Below, one piece after another: positions 1-7,149 of a stretch of DNA of 17,539 nucleotides. Below the pieces are notes generated by a model. That model was not told where the DNA came from. It was given only the letters and a program-made list of their open reading frames with translations, and did no database searches. How positions within the stretch are numbered: position 1 is the stretch's first letter; each line of letters starts with the position of its first letter. Source of the stretch: an uncultured bacterium (GTDB lineage Bacteria; Cyanobacteriota; Vampirovibrionia; Gastranaerophilales; Gastranaerophilaceae); contig CANAXK010000012.1 in assembly GCA_947365485.1 (NCBI GenBank), forward strand, positions 1 to 17,539, read 5' to 3'. Position numbers and translations under genes: made by a program.

Positions 1-1355
1 AGCTTGAACCGTCATTGACACTTGGCTGCGGTTCTTGGGGCGGCAACGCTGTTTCAGGTAACGTAGGCGTTGAAAACTTACTTAACTACAAAACTGTTGC
101 TGAAAGGAGAGAAAATATGTTATGGTTTAAGGTTCCACCTAAGGTTTACTTCAAAAGAGGAGCTCTTGACCTTGCTCTTAGAGAACTCTCTGGCAAAAAA
201 CGTGCGTTTATTGTTACAGACAGATTCTTGTTCAACTCCGGTGCAGTAGATAATATTACTAAGGTTCTTGACGAAATCGGTATTGAACATGAAGTATTCT
301 TCGACGTTAAACCAGACCCAACTTTGTCTACAATCAATCAGGCAATGGCAGTTCTTAAACCGTTTGAACCAGACGTTATCATCTCTCTTGGTGGCGGTTC
401 TCCAATGGACGCAGCTAAGATTATGTGGTTATTGTATGAACAACCTGATACAAACTTCGAAGATATCGCAATGAGATTCATGGATATCAGAAAGAGAATT
501 TGCTCTATTCCTGAATTGGGTAAAAAGGCTACAATGGTTGCTATTCCTACAACTTCAGGTACTGGTTCAGAAGTAACTCCGTTTGCGATTATTACCGATG
601 ATGAAACACAGGTTAAATACGCAATTGCTGATTACGCTCTAACTCCAAACATGGCAATCGTTGACCCTAACTTTGTTGACGGAATGCCTAAGGGCTTGAC
701 TTCAGCATCTGGTATTGACGCTCTTGTACACTCAATCGAAGCTTACGTATCTTGTATGGCTACTAACTTCACTAACTCAAACGCTTTAGAAGCTACCAAG
801 TTGGTATTCAAATACTTAGAACGTTCATACAGAGAAGGTGCTAACGACCCTGTTGCTAGAGAAAAAATGCACTATGCTGCAACAATTGCAGGTATGGCAT
901 TCGCTAACTCTTTCTTAGGATTGTGCCACTCAATGGCTCACAAACTTGGTGCAATGTACCATGTTCCACACGGTGTGGCTAACGCGCTTCTTATCAGACA
1001 GGTTATGAAGTACAACGCTTCTGACGCGCCTAAGAAACAGGCAATCTTCCCTCAATACAAATTCCCTTGTGCTAAAATGAAATACGGTCAAATCGCAGAC
1101 GAATTGAATTTGGGCGGAAACAACGACGACGAAAAAGCTCAACTTCTTATTAACGCAGTTGATGATTTGATGAAGAAGGTAGACCTTCCAAACTCAATCA
1201 AAGACTTCGGTGTTGATGAAGAAACATTCATGAACAACCTTGATGAGTTGGTTGAACTTGCATTCGACGACCAGTGCACAGGTGCAAACCCTGCATATCC
1301 GTTGATGGAAGACATCAAGAAAATCTATATTGACGCTTACTACGGTAATGTTTAA
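1..1355 (+). CDS. adhE: Bifunctional aldehyde-alcohol dehydrogenase AdhE, C-terminal part (5' truncated by window edge)
   Basis: The reading frame is open from base 3 with no stop upstream, so the gene starts outside the window and about 450 residues are visible. The first visible residues (PSLTLGCGSWGG) and the ERRENMLWF linker are typical of the end of the acetaldehyde dehydrogenase half of AdhE, so this is the fused enzyme and not a stand-alone alcohol dehydrogenase. The rest is the iron-dependent alcohol dehydrogenase domain: NAD-binding GGGSPMDAAK (about residues 126-135 counted from base 15), TTSGTGSEVTPF, and metal ligands D235, H239, H305 and H319. The spacing of 4, 66 and 14 residues equals that of E. 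coli AdhE. The family reduces acetyl-CoA through acetaldehyde to ethanol with two NADH, a redox sink in fermentation. Preference for AAC, TTC and AAG codons suggests high expression. A terminator follows directly. Confidence 0.95.
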   Translation, partial: LEPSLTLGCGSWGGNAVSGNVGVENLLNYKTVAERRENMLWFKVPPKVYFKRGALDLALRELSGKKRAFIVTDRFLFNSGAVDNITKVLDEIGIEHEVFFDVKPDPTLSTINQAMAVLKPFEPDVIISLGGGSPMDAAKIMWLLYEQPDTNFEDIAMRFMDIRKRICSIPELGKKATMVAIPTTSGTGSEVTPFAIITDDETQVKYAIADYALTPNMAIVDPNFVDGMPKGLTSASGIDALVHSIEAYVSCMATNFTNSNALEATKLVFKYLERSYREGANDPVAREKMHYAATIAGMAFANSFLGLCHSMAHKLGAMYHVPHGVANALLIRQVMKYNASDAPKKQAIFPQYKFPCAKMKYGQIADELNLGGNNDDEKAQLLINAVDDLMKKVDLPNSIKDFGVDEETFMNNLDELVELAFDDQCTGANPAYPLMEDIKKIYIDAYYGNV

Positions 1356-1380
1356 GATTAGATAGAATATAAAATTTAGA

Positions 1381-1409
1381 GAGCGCCCACAAGCGCTCCC
1401 TATTTTTTT
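1381..1409 (+). terminator. Intrinsic terminator of adhE
   Basis: A 6-bp GC-rich stem (GAGCGC at 1381-1386 pairing with GCGCTC at 1393-1398) with a 6-nt loop is followed by CC-TA and seven T (1403-1409). It lies 25 bases after the adhE stop. This is the textbook layout of a rho-independent terminator. Confidence 0.85.
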
Positions 1410-1422
1410 GAGGAAATGAGGG

Positions 1423-1510
1423 TGCGGAAAACTTGCTGGACGCGGGATAGCGTCTAATAGGTTTTGAAACCGTTCCAGCGAGTTTGCGAGAAAAACTTGA
1501 GTTTTCCGCA
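1423..1510. repeat. 88-nt palindromic element, possible dispersed repeat or structured RNA
   Basis: The element is bounded by an 11-base perfect inverted repeat, TGCGGAAAACT (1423-1433) and AGTTTTCCGCA (1500-1510). Inside, TGCTGGA (1434-1440) can pair with TCCAGCG (1474-1480, one G-T pair), extending the stem past a 19-nt bulge. Two small hairpins sit in the centre, CGC/GCG (1441-1452) and GGTT/AACC (1460-1471). It lies between the adhE terminator and the next gene, and I see no coding potential. The nested helices suggest a folded RNA or a MITE/REP-like unit. I could not test copy number. A tRNA is excluded because no T-arm or acceptor layout fits. Confidence 0.5.
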
Positions 1511-1601
1511 AACTCAAATTGGTAATATTTCTTAATACTTTGTTTAAATCAGGCAATTTTTAAGCTTCAGCTGATTTGTTTATAAACATAAAGGTGGTTT
1601 T

Positions 1602-1877
1602 ATGAATATAAATCTTAATTTTTATCAGCCAAACACAGGCTCTTCGGCTTTTAAAAGCAAGTATGAAATTGATGCAAATTCGGTAAGAACCAGAAAGCAG
1701 ATTTATACAATGGGAATGCTGATGAGCAGTCCGCTTATTTATAATCCCAGAAACAAGTATTCAGAAGTGAAGCGTAAAAATGTTTACGGTAAGCTGGCTG
1801 TAGATGTTAAGGATGCAAAAGACAAGACTTTTGAGACAATTCTTAAAAATAATCAAATTGATTATAAGAAGGTATAA
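1602..1877 (+). CDS. Small orphan protein, 91 aa, with FKSK motif
   Basis: I do not recognise this protein. The start is well supported by the ribosome binding site AAGGTGG (1591-1597), 4 bases before the ATG. The protein is basic and polar with no membrane segment or signal peptide. Its N-terminus carries SSAFKSKYE (FKSK at residues 17-20), followed by a hydrophobic MGMLMSSPLIYNP stretch at about 38-50 and a lysine-rich C-terminus. The F-K-S motif recalls motifs in two other orphans in this window. It has its own intergenic region on both sides, so it is probably monocistronic. Function unknown. Confidence 0.65.
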   Translation: MNINLNFYQPNTGSSAFKSKYEIDANSVRTRKQIYTMGMLMSSPLIYNPRNKYSEVKRKNVYGKLAVDVKDAKDKTFETILKNNQIDYKKV

Positions 1878-1890
1878 AATTTAAATAACC

Positions 1891-1919
1891 TTTACCATCT
1901 GCCGTATTTTTGTTACTAT
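1891..1919 (+). promoter_or_regulatory. Candidate sigma-70 promoter of tyrS (extended -10)
   Basis: TTTACC (1891-1896, 4 of 6 consensus bases) and TACTAT (1914-1919, 4 of 6) are separated by 17 bases. A TG one base before the -10 hexamer (1911-1912) gives an extended -10. Transcription would start near 1926, shortly before the tyrS ribosome binding site AAGGGG (1935-1940). No T-box leader is present, so no tRNA-sensing control is visible. Confidence 0.45.
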
Positions 1920-1949
1920 TGAATCATTATTAATAAGGGGATTTAAGAC

Positions 1950-3170
1950 ATGGCAGACATCAGACAAGAATTTATAGAACAGGCAATGCAGCTGACCCGT
2001 AACGCAGAGTTTTTACCTGACGGGGCAGAGGGACTTGCAGCGAAATTGCAACACGCGCACGATACAAATACACCTTTGAGGGTTAAACTCGGCATGGATC
2101 CGACAAGACCGGATTTGCACCTCGGACACACGGTCGTTATGAGAAAGTTGAGAGAATTTCAACAACTCGGACATAAAATCGTCCTGATTGTGGGCGGTGC
2201 AACAGCTATGATTGGCGATCCTTCCGGAAAATCAGAAACAAGGCCGGCTTTGACCAAAGAACAGGTTGAAGAAAACGCTAAAACATACTTTGAACAAATG
2301 GCTAAAGTTCTTGATGTGAGCGAAGCAGAGGTCGTTAATAATGCTGACTGGCTGCATAAATTGACTTTTACAGAACTCTTGCAACTCGCAGGAAAAATTA
2401 CCGTTGCACAGATGATGACAAGAGACGATTTTGCAAAAAGATACGCTGACGGAAGACCGATTGCAATCCACGAGTTTTTCTACCCTCTGATGCAGGCTTA
2501 CGACTCTGTTGCGATTGATTCTGATATTGAGCTTGGGGGAACAGACCAGAGATTTAATACTCTGCTCGGACGCGATATTCAGGCTGCTTACGGCAAAAAA
2601 TACCCGCAACATGTTATGATGCTTCCGCTGCTTGAAGGCACTGACGGCGTGGTTAAGATGTCAAAGACTTATCCTGAACACTGTATCTCGCTCACTGACA
2701 GCGCAAAAGACATGTTCGGCAAACTGATGAGTATTCCTGATACACTGATTACACGCTACTATTCTTTGCTCACCGATGTTCCTCAATCAGAACTGGTTAA
2801 GATGGATGAAGAAATTGCGTCTGGCTCAATCAACCCGCGCGATATCAAGATGAGACTTACGCACATGATTACAGAAGAATACCACGGCAAAGACGGCGCT
2901 GACAAGGCTCAGGAAGACTTTATCAATGTTGTATCCAACAAGGGAATACCGGACGACATAGAAAGTGTTACAATTGAAGCTGATAAAAGTATTCTTGATT
3001 TGCTAGTAGAGCTTTCGTTCGTTCAGAGCAAAGGCGAGGCTAAGCGTCTGATACAAGGCGGCGGGGTAAAACTTGATGGCGAAAAACTTGCAGACATGGC
3101 GTTTATGGTTAAACCGAATATGGATGTGGTATTACAGGCAGGCAAAAGAAAGTTTGCAAAGTTAGTTTAA
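1950..3170 (+). CDS. tyrS: Tyrosine-tRNA ligase
   Basis: This 406-aa class I aminoacyl-tRNA synthetase charges tRNA-Tyr with tyrosine in the cytoplasm. The ATP-binding HIGH-type motif is HLGH at residues 57-60, within GMDPTRPDLHLGH. The pocket motif GGTDQ is at 196-200 and the KMSKS-type loop is KMSKT at 236-240. The C-terminal 60 residues form an S4 RNA-binding domain (LVELSFVQSKGEAKRLIQGG and following). Length and the KxGxDPTxPDLHLGH signature fit the longer bacterial TyrRS subtype and not the E. coli-like one. The final Ser of KMSKS is Thr, and the usual Leu-Gly-Asn after it is replaced by Tyr-Pro-Glu, a mild deviation. AAGGGG lies 9 bases before the ATG. Confidence 0.96.
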   Translation: MADIRQEFIEQAMQLTRNAEFLPDGAEGLAAKLQHAHDTNTPLRVKLGMDPTRPDLHLGHTVVMRKLREFQQLGHKIVLIVGGATAMIGDPSGKSETRPALTKEQVEENAKTYFEQMAKVLDVSEAEVVNNADWLHKLTFTELLQLAGKITVAQMMTRDDFAKRYADGRPIAIHEFFYPLMQAYDSVAIDSDIELGGTDQRFNTLLGRDIQAAYGKKYPQHVMMLPLLEGTDGVVKMSKTYPEHCISLTDSAKDMFGKLMSIPDTLITRYYSLLTDVPQSELVKMDEEIASGSINPRDIKMRLTHMITEEYHGKDGADKAQEDFINVVSNKGIPDDIESVTIEADKSILDLLVELSFVQSKGEAKRLIQGGGVKLDGEKLADMAFMVKPNMDVVLQAGKRKFAKLV

Positions 3171-3196
3171 CGAATAGTTAGGTGCTTAAGCGTATT

Positions 3197-3230
3197 CCCT
3201 CGCCCTGCGGGAGAGGGTTAGGGTGAGGGG
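3197..3230 (+). repeat. GC-rich dispersed-type palindrome containing the cysK ribosome binding site
   Basis: CCCTCGCCC (3197-3205) pairs with GGGTGAGGG (3221-3229), 9 bp with one G-T pair and a 15-nt loop. The unit closely resembles the CCCTC...GGGTTAGGGTGAGGG palindromes scattered between genes in many bacterial genomes, which often give rise to spurious reading frames. Its base composition is clearly richer in G than its surroundings. The 3' arm supplies GAGGGGG (3225-3231), the only good ribosome binding site before the cysK ATG at 3241. Confidence 0.65.
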
Positions 3231-3240
3231 GCAACTCAAT

Positions 3241-4107
3241 ATGGTATACAACAACATTTTAGAAACCATCGGCAGCACACCAATGGTGATGCTCACAGAC
3301 AATATCTGGTTAAAGTTGGAAAACTTTAACCCTTCTGGCTCAATAAAAGACAGGGCTTCGTATTCCATGATAACTAATACCCTGGAGCGCGGCGAAATCA
3401 ACCAGGATACCGTGATTATTGAACCAACGAGCGGAAATACCGGAATCGGACTTGCAATGGTCTGCGCGGTTCTCGGGCTGCGCCTGATTATTTGTATGCC
3501 GGAGAGCATGTCAGAAGAACGCAAAAAAAGCATCGCAGCCTACGGCGCAGAACTTATTCTTACACCGGCAGCAGAAGGAATGCAGGGCTCTGTGGATAAA
3601 GCTCTGGAACTTAAAAACGAGTATCCAAACAGCTGGATTCCAATGCAGTTCTCTAATCTCGATAACCCGGGAGCGCATGAACAAACTGCGCAGGAAATCC
3701 TTGAAGATACCGGAAACACCGTTGATATTGTTGTTGCAGGAATTGGAACCGGCGGCACAGCGTTTGGACTTAAGAAGTATCTAAAACACGCAAAAGTGTT
3801 CGGGGTTGAACCTGCTGAAAGCCCTTTGTTTACGGAAGGTCATGCAGGGCCGCATAAGATTCAGGGTATTGGCGCTAATTTTCTGCCTGATATCTCTAAG
3901 ATAACAGAACTCGACGGGGTTCTGACCGTAAAAGGAGACGACGCGATTGCGCAGGCTCGCGAACTCGCTCAAAAACACGGGATTTTCTGCGGGATTTCTG
4001 CCGGCGCAAACGTGTGCGCTGCTTTTGAACTTGCTCAAAAATATCCGGATAAACTCATTGTGGCAATTGTTCCGGACGGCGGCGAAAGGTACTTGTCTAT
4101 TTGGTGA
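3241..4107 (+). CDS. cysK: Cysteine synthase (O-acetylserine sulfhydrylase)
   Basis: This 288-aa fold-type II PLP enzyme makes cysteine from O-acetylserine and sulfide. The PLP lysine is K36 in SGSIKDR, the substrate loop TSGNTG is at 63-68, and the phosphate-binding loop GIGTGGT and the GISAGAN region are present. The C-terminus GERYLS is canonical. It is about 20 residues shorter than E. coli CysK. Part of the difference is a shortened segment between LIGNTP-like GSTPMVML and KLE, also seen in some anaerobes. I chose the ATG at 3241 because it lies 9 bases after GAGGGGG and begins with the family's usual YNNILETIG. The upstream in-frame GTG at 3223 lies inside the palindrome. The cysE start is 4 bases after the stop. 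Confidence 0.94.
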   Translation: MVYNNILETIGSTPMVMLTDNIWLKLENFNPSGSIKDRASYSMITNTLERGEINQDTVIIEPTSGNTGIGLAMVCAVLGLRLIICMPESMSEERKKSIAAYGAELILTPAAEGMQGSVDKALELKNEYPNSWIPMQFSNLDNPGAHEQTAQEILEDTGNTVDIVVAGIGTGGTAFGLKKYLKHAKVFGVEPAESPLFTEGHAGPHKIQGIGANFLPDISKITELDGVLTVKGDDAIAQARELAQKHGIFCGISAGANVCAAFELAQKYPDKLIVAIVPDGGERYLSIW

Positions 4108-4111
4108 TAAT

Positions 4112-4759
4112 ATGCTTATACGTGCAATAAACAAGATTAAAGAAGACATAAAAGTAATCTATGAAAACGACCCTGCTGCAAACAATCTTGCAGAAGTTTT
4201 GTTCTGCTACCCGGGCTTGCAGGCTCTGATTTCGCACAGAATAGCGCATAAACTCGCTTACTGGGGCGTGCCTTTTCTTCCGAGACTGATTTCATACTGG
4301 ACAAGGATTTTTACAGGGATTGAAATTCACCCGAAGGCAAGAATCGGGAACAGATTCTTTATTGACCACGGCGAAGGCGTTGTAATCGGCGAGACCGCGA
4401 TTATCGGGGATGATGTCCTAATCTACCAGCAGGTAACACTGGGTGGAACAGGTAAAGAATGCGGAAAACGCCACCCGACCATCGGGAATAATGTCATTAT
4501 TGGCGCGGGCGCGAAAGTTCTGGGTAATATTACTATCGGAGATAATGTTCGGGTCGGCGCAGGCTCTGTTGTTGTGGATAATGTCCCTGAACACTGCACA
4601 GTTGTTGGCGTTCCCGGGCGGATTGTTCAGCAGAAATTCGTTAATCAGGACGGTGTTTTGATGCACAATCGGATTCCTGACCCTGTTAAGTGCGAACTCA
4701 ACAGACTCAAATACGAGGTTCAGGACTTGAAAGAAAAACTTGGCGAGCATAAGAGTTAA
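4112..4759 (+). CDS. cysE: Serine O-acetyltransferase
   Basis: This 215-aa enzyme acetylates serine with acetyl-CoA, giving the substrate of the adjacent CysK. A helical N-terminal part (1-65) is followed by left-handed beta-helix hexapeptide repeats (about 66-172) and a coiled-coil-like tail (about 190-215). The catalytic histidine is H86 in IDHG, with E71 in GIEIHP at the place of E. coli Asp143. The loop VTLGGTGK (108-115) and GAGAKVLGNI are canonical. The short N-terminus is the EpsC/plant-like short type and not the long enterobacterial one. The ATG follows the cysK stop by 4 bases, with GGTGA overlapping the cysK end as ribosome binding site, so translation is probably coupled. The pair forms a cysteine biosynthesis operon. 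Confidence 0.94.
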   Translation: MLIRAINKIKEDIKVIYENDPAANNLAEVLFCYPGLQALISHRIAHKLAYWGVPFLPRLISYWTRIFTGIEIHPKARIGNRFFIDHGEGVVIGETAIIGDDVLIYQQVTLGGTGKECGKRHPTIGNNVIIGAGAKVLGNITIGDNVRVGAGSVVVDNVPEHCTVVGVPGRIVQQKFVNQDGVLMHNRIPDPVKCELNRLKYEVQDLKEKLGEHKS

Positions 4760-4844
4760 GTTTTGTAACGATTTTTAGTAAGTTGGGCAAATTTTTCGGT
4801 TGACAAACATTATATTGAGTGTGTAGGAAGTGTAAGGACGAATT

Positions 4845-5453
4845 ATGGCGATATCAGCAATCAATGTAGAACAGACACCTTCTTTCAGGGGTAAATGGGA
4901 CAGGACGGATAAGGGAACACCTTATTATAAGACGAATGTAGGGCTTAAAGCTGGTGCTGTTATGGCTGTTCCTGCTGCATTATTTTGGGCTACTCAAAAA
5001 TCTGCAGAAAAACAAATGGATATGCTTAAAAACTTGAATGTTCCGGACGAGTTGTTAACGAATATAAAAGTCGGTGCAGAGCGGGTTTATAAGTACAAGT
5101 ATTTGTTTGCAGCAATTGCAGCTGTTTCATCTGTGGGTTGTGGTATCTTGATTGATTATTTGAGAAACAAAAAAGCGCAGGAGACTGCTGATGCTGCCAA
5201 AGCAAACGGGGCAAAAGCTGTTTTAATGTCAGATGAATCTGTTGAGCTTTCCAGAAAAAGGCGCGCTTATTATAAGTCTGGCGAGGGATTTAAGCTGGGT
5301 GGTGCATTAGGTGCAGTATGTGGCTTGATGCATGGCGCAATGGCCAGCAAAACTTTTAGTATCGGAAGCGCTATTATTTTGGGTTTGGGCGGTTTAGCAA
5401 TGGGATCAATAGTAGACCATTACACTAACAAAGATGCACACAAACATGCTTAG
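4845..5453 (+). CDS. Glycine-rich membrane orphan, 202 aa, with FRGK motif
   Basis: I do not recognise this protein. The start is supported by AAGGA (4834-4838), 6 bases before the ATG. There is no signal peptide. The N-terminus holds TPSFRGKWD (FRGK at 14-17). Four hydrophobic, Gly/Ala-rich segments are visible (about 33-49, 86-104, 150-167 and 171-190). The last two form a glycine-zipper-like hairpin (GGALGAVCG, ILGLGGLAMG). Between them lies a basic loop with SRKRRAYYKSGEG. The C-terminus is histidine-containing (DAHKHA). It is most likely an inner-membrane protein of unknown role. It stands alone between cysE and the zinc-ribbon gene. A TTGACA lies at 4800-4805, but no -10 element is correctly spaced from it. 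Confidence 0.7.
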   Translation: MAISAINVEQTPSFRGKWDRTDKGTPYYKTNVGLKAGAVMAVPAALFWATQKSAEKQMDMLKNLNVPDELLTNIKVGAERVYKYKYLFAAIAAVSSVGCGILIDYLRNKKAQETADAAKANGAKAVLMSDESVELSRKRRAYYKSGEGFKLGGALGAVCGLMHGAMASKTFSIGSAIILGLGGLAMGSIVDHYTNKDAHKHA

Positions 5454-5476
5454 CTAAATCATCTTACCGCTGACAC

Positions 5477-5505
5477 TTGCAAAAATTTTAGTATTGTATT
5501 ATAAT
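5477..5505 (+). promoter_or_regulatory. Sigma-70-type promoter for the zinc-ribbon/rimM/trmD operon
   Basis: TTGCAA (5477-5482) and a perfect TATAAT (5500-5505) are separated by 17 bases. The expected start is near 5512, giving an AT-rich leader of about 110 bases before the ATG at 5622. This is the best promoter match in the window. Confidence 0.65.
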
Positions 5506-5510
5506 GCATG

Positions 5511-5539
5511 TGTAGAGTTGAATTTGGCTCTATGTTTTT
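5511..5539 (+). promoter_or_regulatory. Hairpin plus T5 at the 5' end of the leader
   Basis: TAGAG (5513-5517) pairs with CTCTA (5528-5532), extended by two G-T pairs, with a 10-nt loop and followed by TTTTT (5535-5539). It would sit at the first bases of the transcript. It could be a 5' stabilising stem or a weak attenuator. The stem is AT-rich and short, so a function is uncertain. Confidence 0.3.
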
Positions 5540-5621
5540 GATTGAATCTCATATTATTTATTGATAGGATTATTTTTATAGTAGTGAATTTTTATTTTAA
5601 TTTGGTTAAGAGGCTTTTATT

Positions 5622-6647
5622 ATGTATGTAAACAAGTGCATTAAGTGTGGTGCGGAATTTGAAACAAAGAACCCCAAAAGAGTGATATGTCCTAATTGCT
5701 TATACGCAGACAAGGGAAGTGAATCGACGGAAGAAAAACCAATGCAGAGCTACAGCTCTTATAGCTCGTATTCCACAGAGTCTCGTCCAAGAAGCTATGA
5801 CAGACCGCAGCAGGGCGGATACAGAAACAATAATTACAACCGCAATGACGGTGGCGGATACCAGCGTCGAGAAGGCGGTTACAACCGCGATGGCGGGTAC
5901 AACAGAGATAACCGTCAGCAGGTCGGATATAACAGAGAAGGCGGGTACCAGAGACGCGATAATAACAACCGCGGCGGTTACCAGCAAAGACGACCTGATA
6001 ACAGAGGCGGATATAGAAACAATTATGCTAGCGGCGGCGGAAGACCGCAGGGCGGAAATCGCCGTCCTATGCAGCGCAGACCGCAAAAACCGGCAAGACC
6101 ATTGCTTGTAAGCAAGGAGCAGCTTGAACAGATTGAACTTTTGTATAAAGCTATGCTTCCGCTTCCAAACCCGGACGCGCATGAAGTAATCGGTGCAAAG
6201 CTTGAGCTTGAACCGCAAAAAGTTTTCTTTGGCATAAACCTTGTGCGCCAGAAAATGATGCTTCCGAAGCTTCCGTTTCCGAAACGCAAACTCGCGATTT
6301 CTCCTGACCAGATGATGGCGATTAAGGCTTTGTACGAACCGTTGCTTCCACTCCCTCCAATTGGCTGCCACAAGATTATCGCGGCCCAGCTTAAGATGGA
6401 TGAGTGGAGAGTCCACGTTGGTATCAAGCTAATCCGTGCTCAGATGGGGCTGGATAGATGGAACGAAGACCGCGTTGACAAGCCGGCTGACTATATGGTT
6501 GCCAAGCACACAAAACCTTCCAGCGAAGAAAAAGTGCCTGTTGCTGTAGAAGCAAAAAAGGAAGTGGCTGTAGAAGAGGCTCCGGAAGCGGTTGAAGAAA
6601 AACCAAAACGCGGTAGAAAACCTAAGAAGAAAGAAGATGAAGAATAA
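5622..6647 (+). CDS. Zinc-ribbon, RGY-rich protein with a duplicated 63-residue module; putative RNA-binding protein
   Basis: I do not recognise this 341-aa protein as a named family. Residues 6-26 form a zinc ribbon (C6, C9, C23, C26). Residues 46-160 are disordered and dominated by R, G, Y, N and Q, with near-repeats such as GGYNRD and GGYQRR, like RGG boxes of RNA-binding proteins. Two ungapped copies of one module follow, about 163-215 and 226-278, offset by exactly 63 residues. They share LYxxxLPLP, a His with a hydrophobic helix, and VxxGIxLxRxxM. The tail (about 300-341) alternates acidic runs with PKRGRKPKKK. The gene end overlaps rimM by 11 bases, so the protein is probably made together with RimM and TrmD. 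That context and the composition suggest a role in RNA or ribosome handling, which is inference. Confidence 0.8.
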   Translation: MYVNKCIKCGAEFETKNPKRVICPNCLYADKGSESTEEKPMQSYSSYSSYSTESRPRSYDRPQQGGYRNNNYNRNDGGGYQRREGGYNRDGGYNRDNRQQVGYNREGGYQRRDNNNRGGYQQRRPDNRGGYRNNYASGGGRPQGGNRRPMQRRPQKPARPLLVSKEQLEQIELLYKAMLPLPNPDAHEVIGAKLELEPQKVFFGINLVRQKMMLPKLPFPKRKLAISPDQMMAIKALYEPLLPLPPIGCHKIIAAQLKMDEWRVHVGIKLIRAQMGLDRWNEDRVDKPADYMVAKHTKPSSEEKVPVAVEAKKEVAVEEAPEAVEEKPKRGRKPKKKEDEE

Positions 6648-7149
6648 TTACATTTCAGTAGGTAAAGTTCTTAATTTTCATGGTGTTCAGGGCGAGGCAA
6701 AACTCGGCTACACCAAAAACAGAGAGGATTTTCTATCCCAACTCAAGGTTGTTTTTGTTGAGCAAAACGGTGAATACACCCCGCTTGAGATTTCAAAAAT
6801 CAGGTTTACTCCTAAATGCGCAATTGTTAAGTTTAAAGGGATTGACTCCTTAAACGATATTCTGGAGTACAAAAACAAACTCGTTTTTGTACCGGAAGAT
6901 ACAGCAAGAGAGTTTCTTGAAGACGACGAGTTTTTGATTGACGAACTCGTAGGACTTGATGTTTACGACAATGAAAAACGAGTTGGAGCGATTGTCGGAG
7001 TGTCAAACAACGGCGCGAGCGACTTGCTCTCTGTGAAGACTCTTTCTAAAAAAGTATGCCTCGTCCCTTTTGTAAAAGCAATCGTGCTTTCTGTTGACAT
7101 AAAAGGACGCAAAGTCCGGATTAATAATATTGAAGGGCTGCTGGAATGA
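6637..7149 (+). CDS. rimM: Ribosome maturation factor RimM
   Basis: This 170-aa protein assists 30S subunit assembly, binding ribosomal protein S19 near the head. The N-terminal beta-barrel begins with the family signature ISVGKVLNFHGVQGEAKL. The C-terminal PRC-barrel starts near residue 95 (DELVGLDVYDNEKRVGAIVGV) and ends with VPFVKAIV and VDIKGRKVRINNIEGLLE. I chose the ATG at 6637 because it gives the normal length and start of the family. The upstream in-frame TTG at 6592 would add 15 lysine/asparagine-rich residues inside the previous gene. It overlaps the previous gene by 11 bases and trmD by 4, indicating translational coupling. Confidence 0.94.
   Translation: MKNNYISVGKVLNFHGVQGEAKLGYTKNREDFLSQLKVVFVEQNGEYTPLEISKIRFTPKCAIVKFKGIDSLNDILEYKNKLVFVPEDTAREFLEDDEFLIDELVGLDVYDNEKRVGAIVGVSNNGASDLLSVKTLSKKVCLVPFVKAIVLSVDIKGRKVRINNIEGLLE

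Noticed and set aside
1423..1510. tRNA-like gene of 88 bases
   Set aside because: The outer stem is 11 bp and the GGTTTTGAAACC hairpin is central and not at a T-arm position. No anticodon arm fits.
1194..1556. Minus-strand reading frame of 120 codons across the end of adhE and the palindrome
   Set aside because: It is mostly antisense to a certain gene and crosses the terminator and palindrome, with no recognisable protein features.
3186..3533. Minus-strand reading frame whose protein end reads PLTLTLSRRAREYA
   Set aside because: This peptide is the known translation artefact of the GC-rich dispersed palindrome, and the rest is antisense to cysK.
4800..4816. TTGACA followed by TATATT as a promoter of the 202-aa orphan
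   Set aside because: The two hexamers are only 5 bases apart, and no -10 with 16-18 base spacing is present.
5700..6416. Long minus-strand frames opposite the RGY-rich gene
   Set aside because: They mirror the low-complexity codons of the real gene, lack ribosome binding sites and show no domain features.
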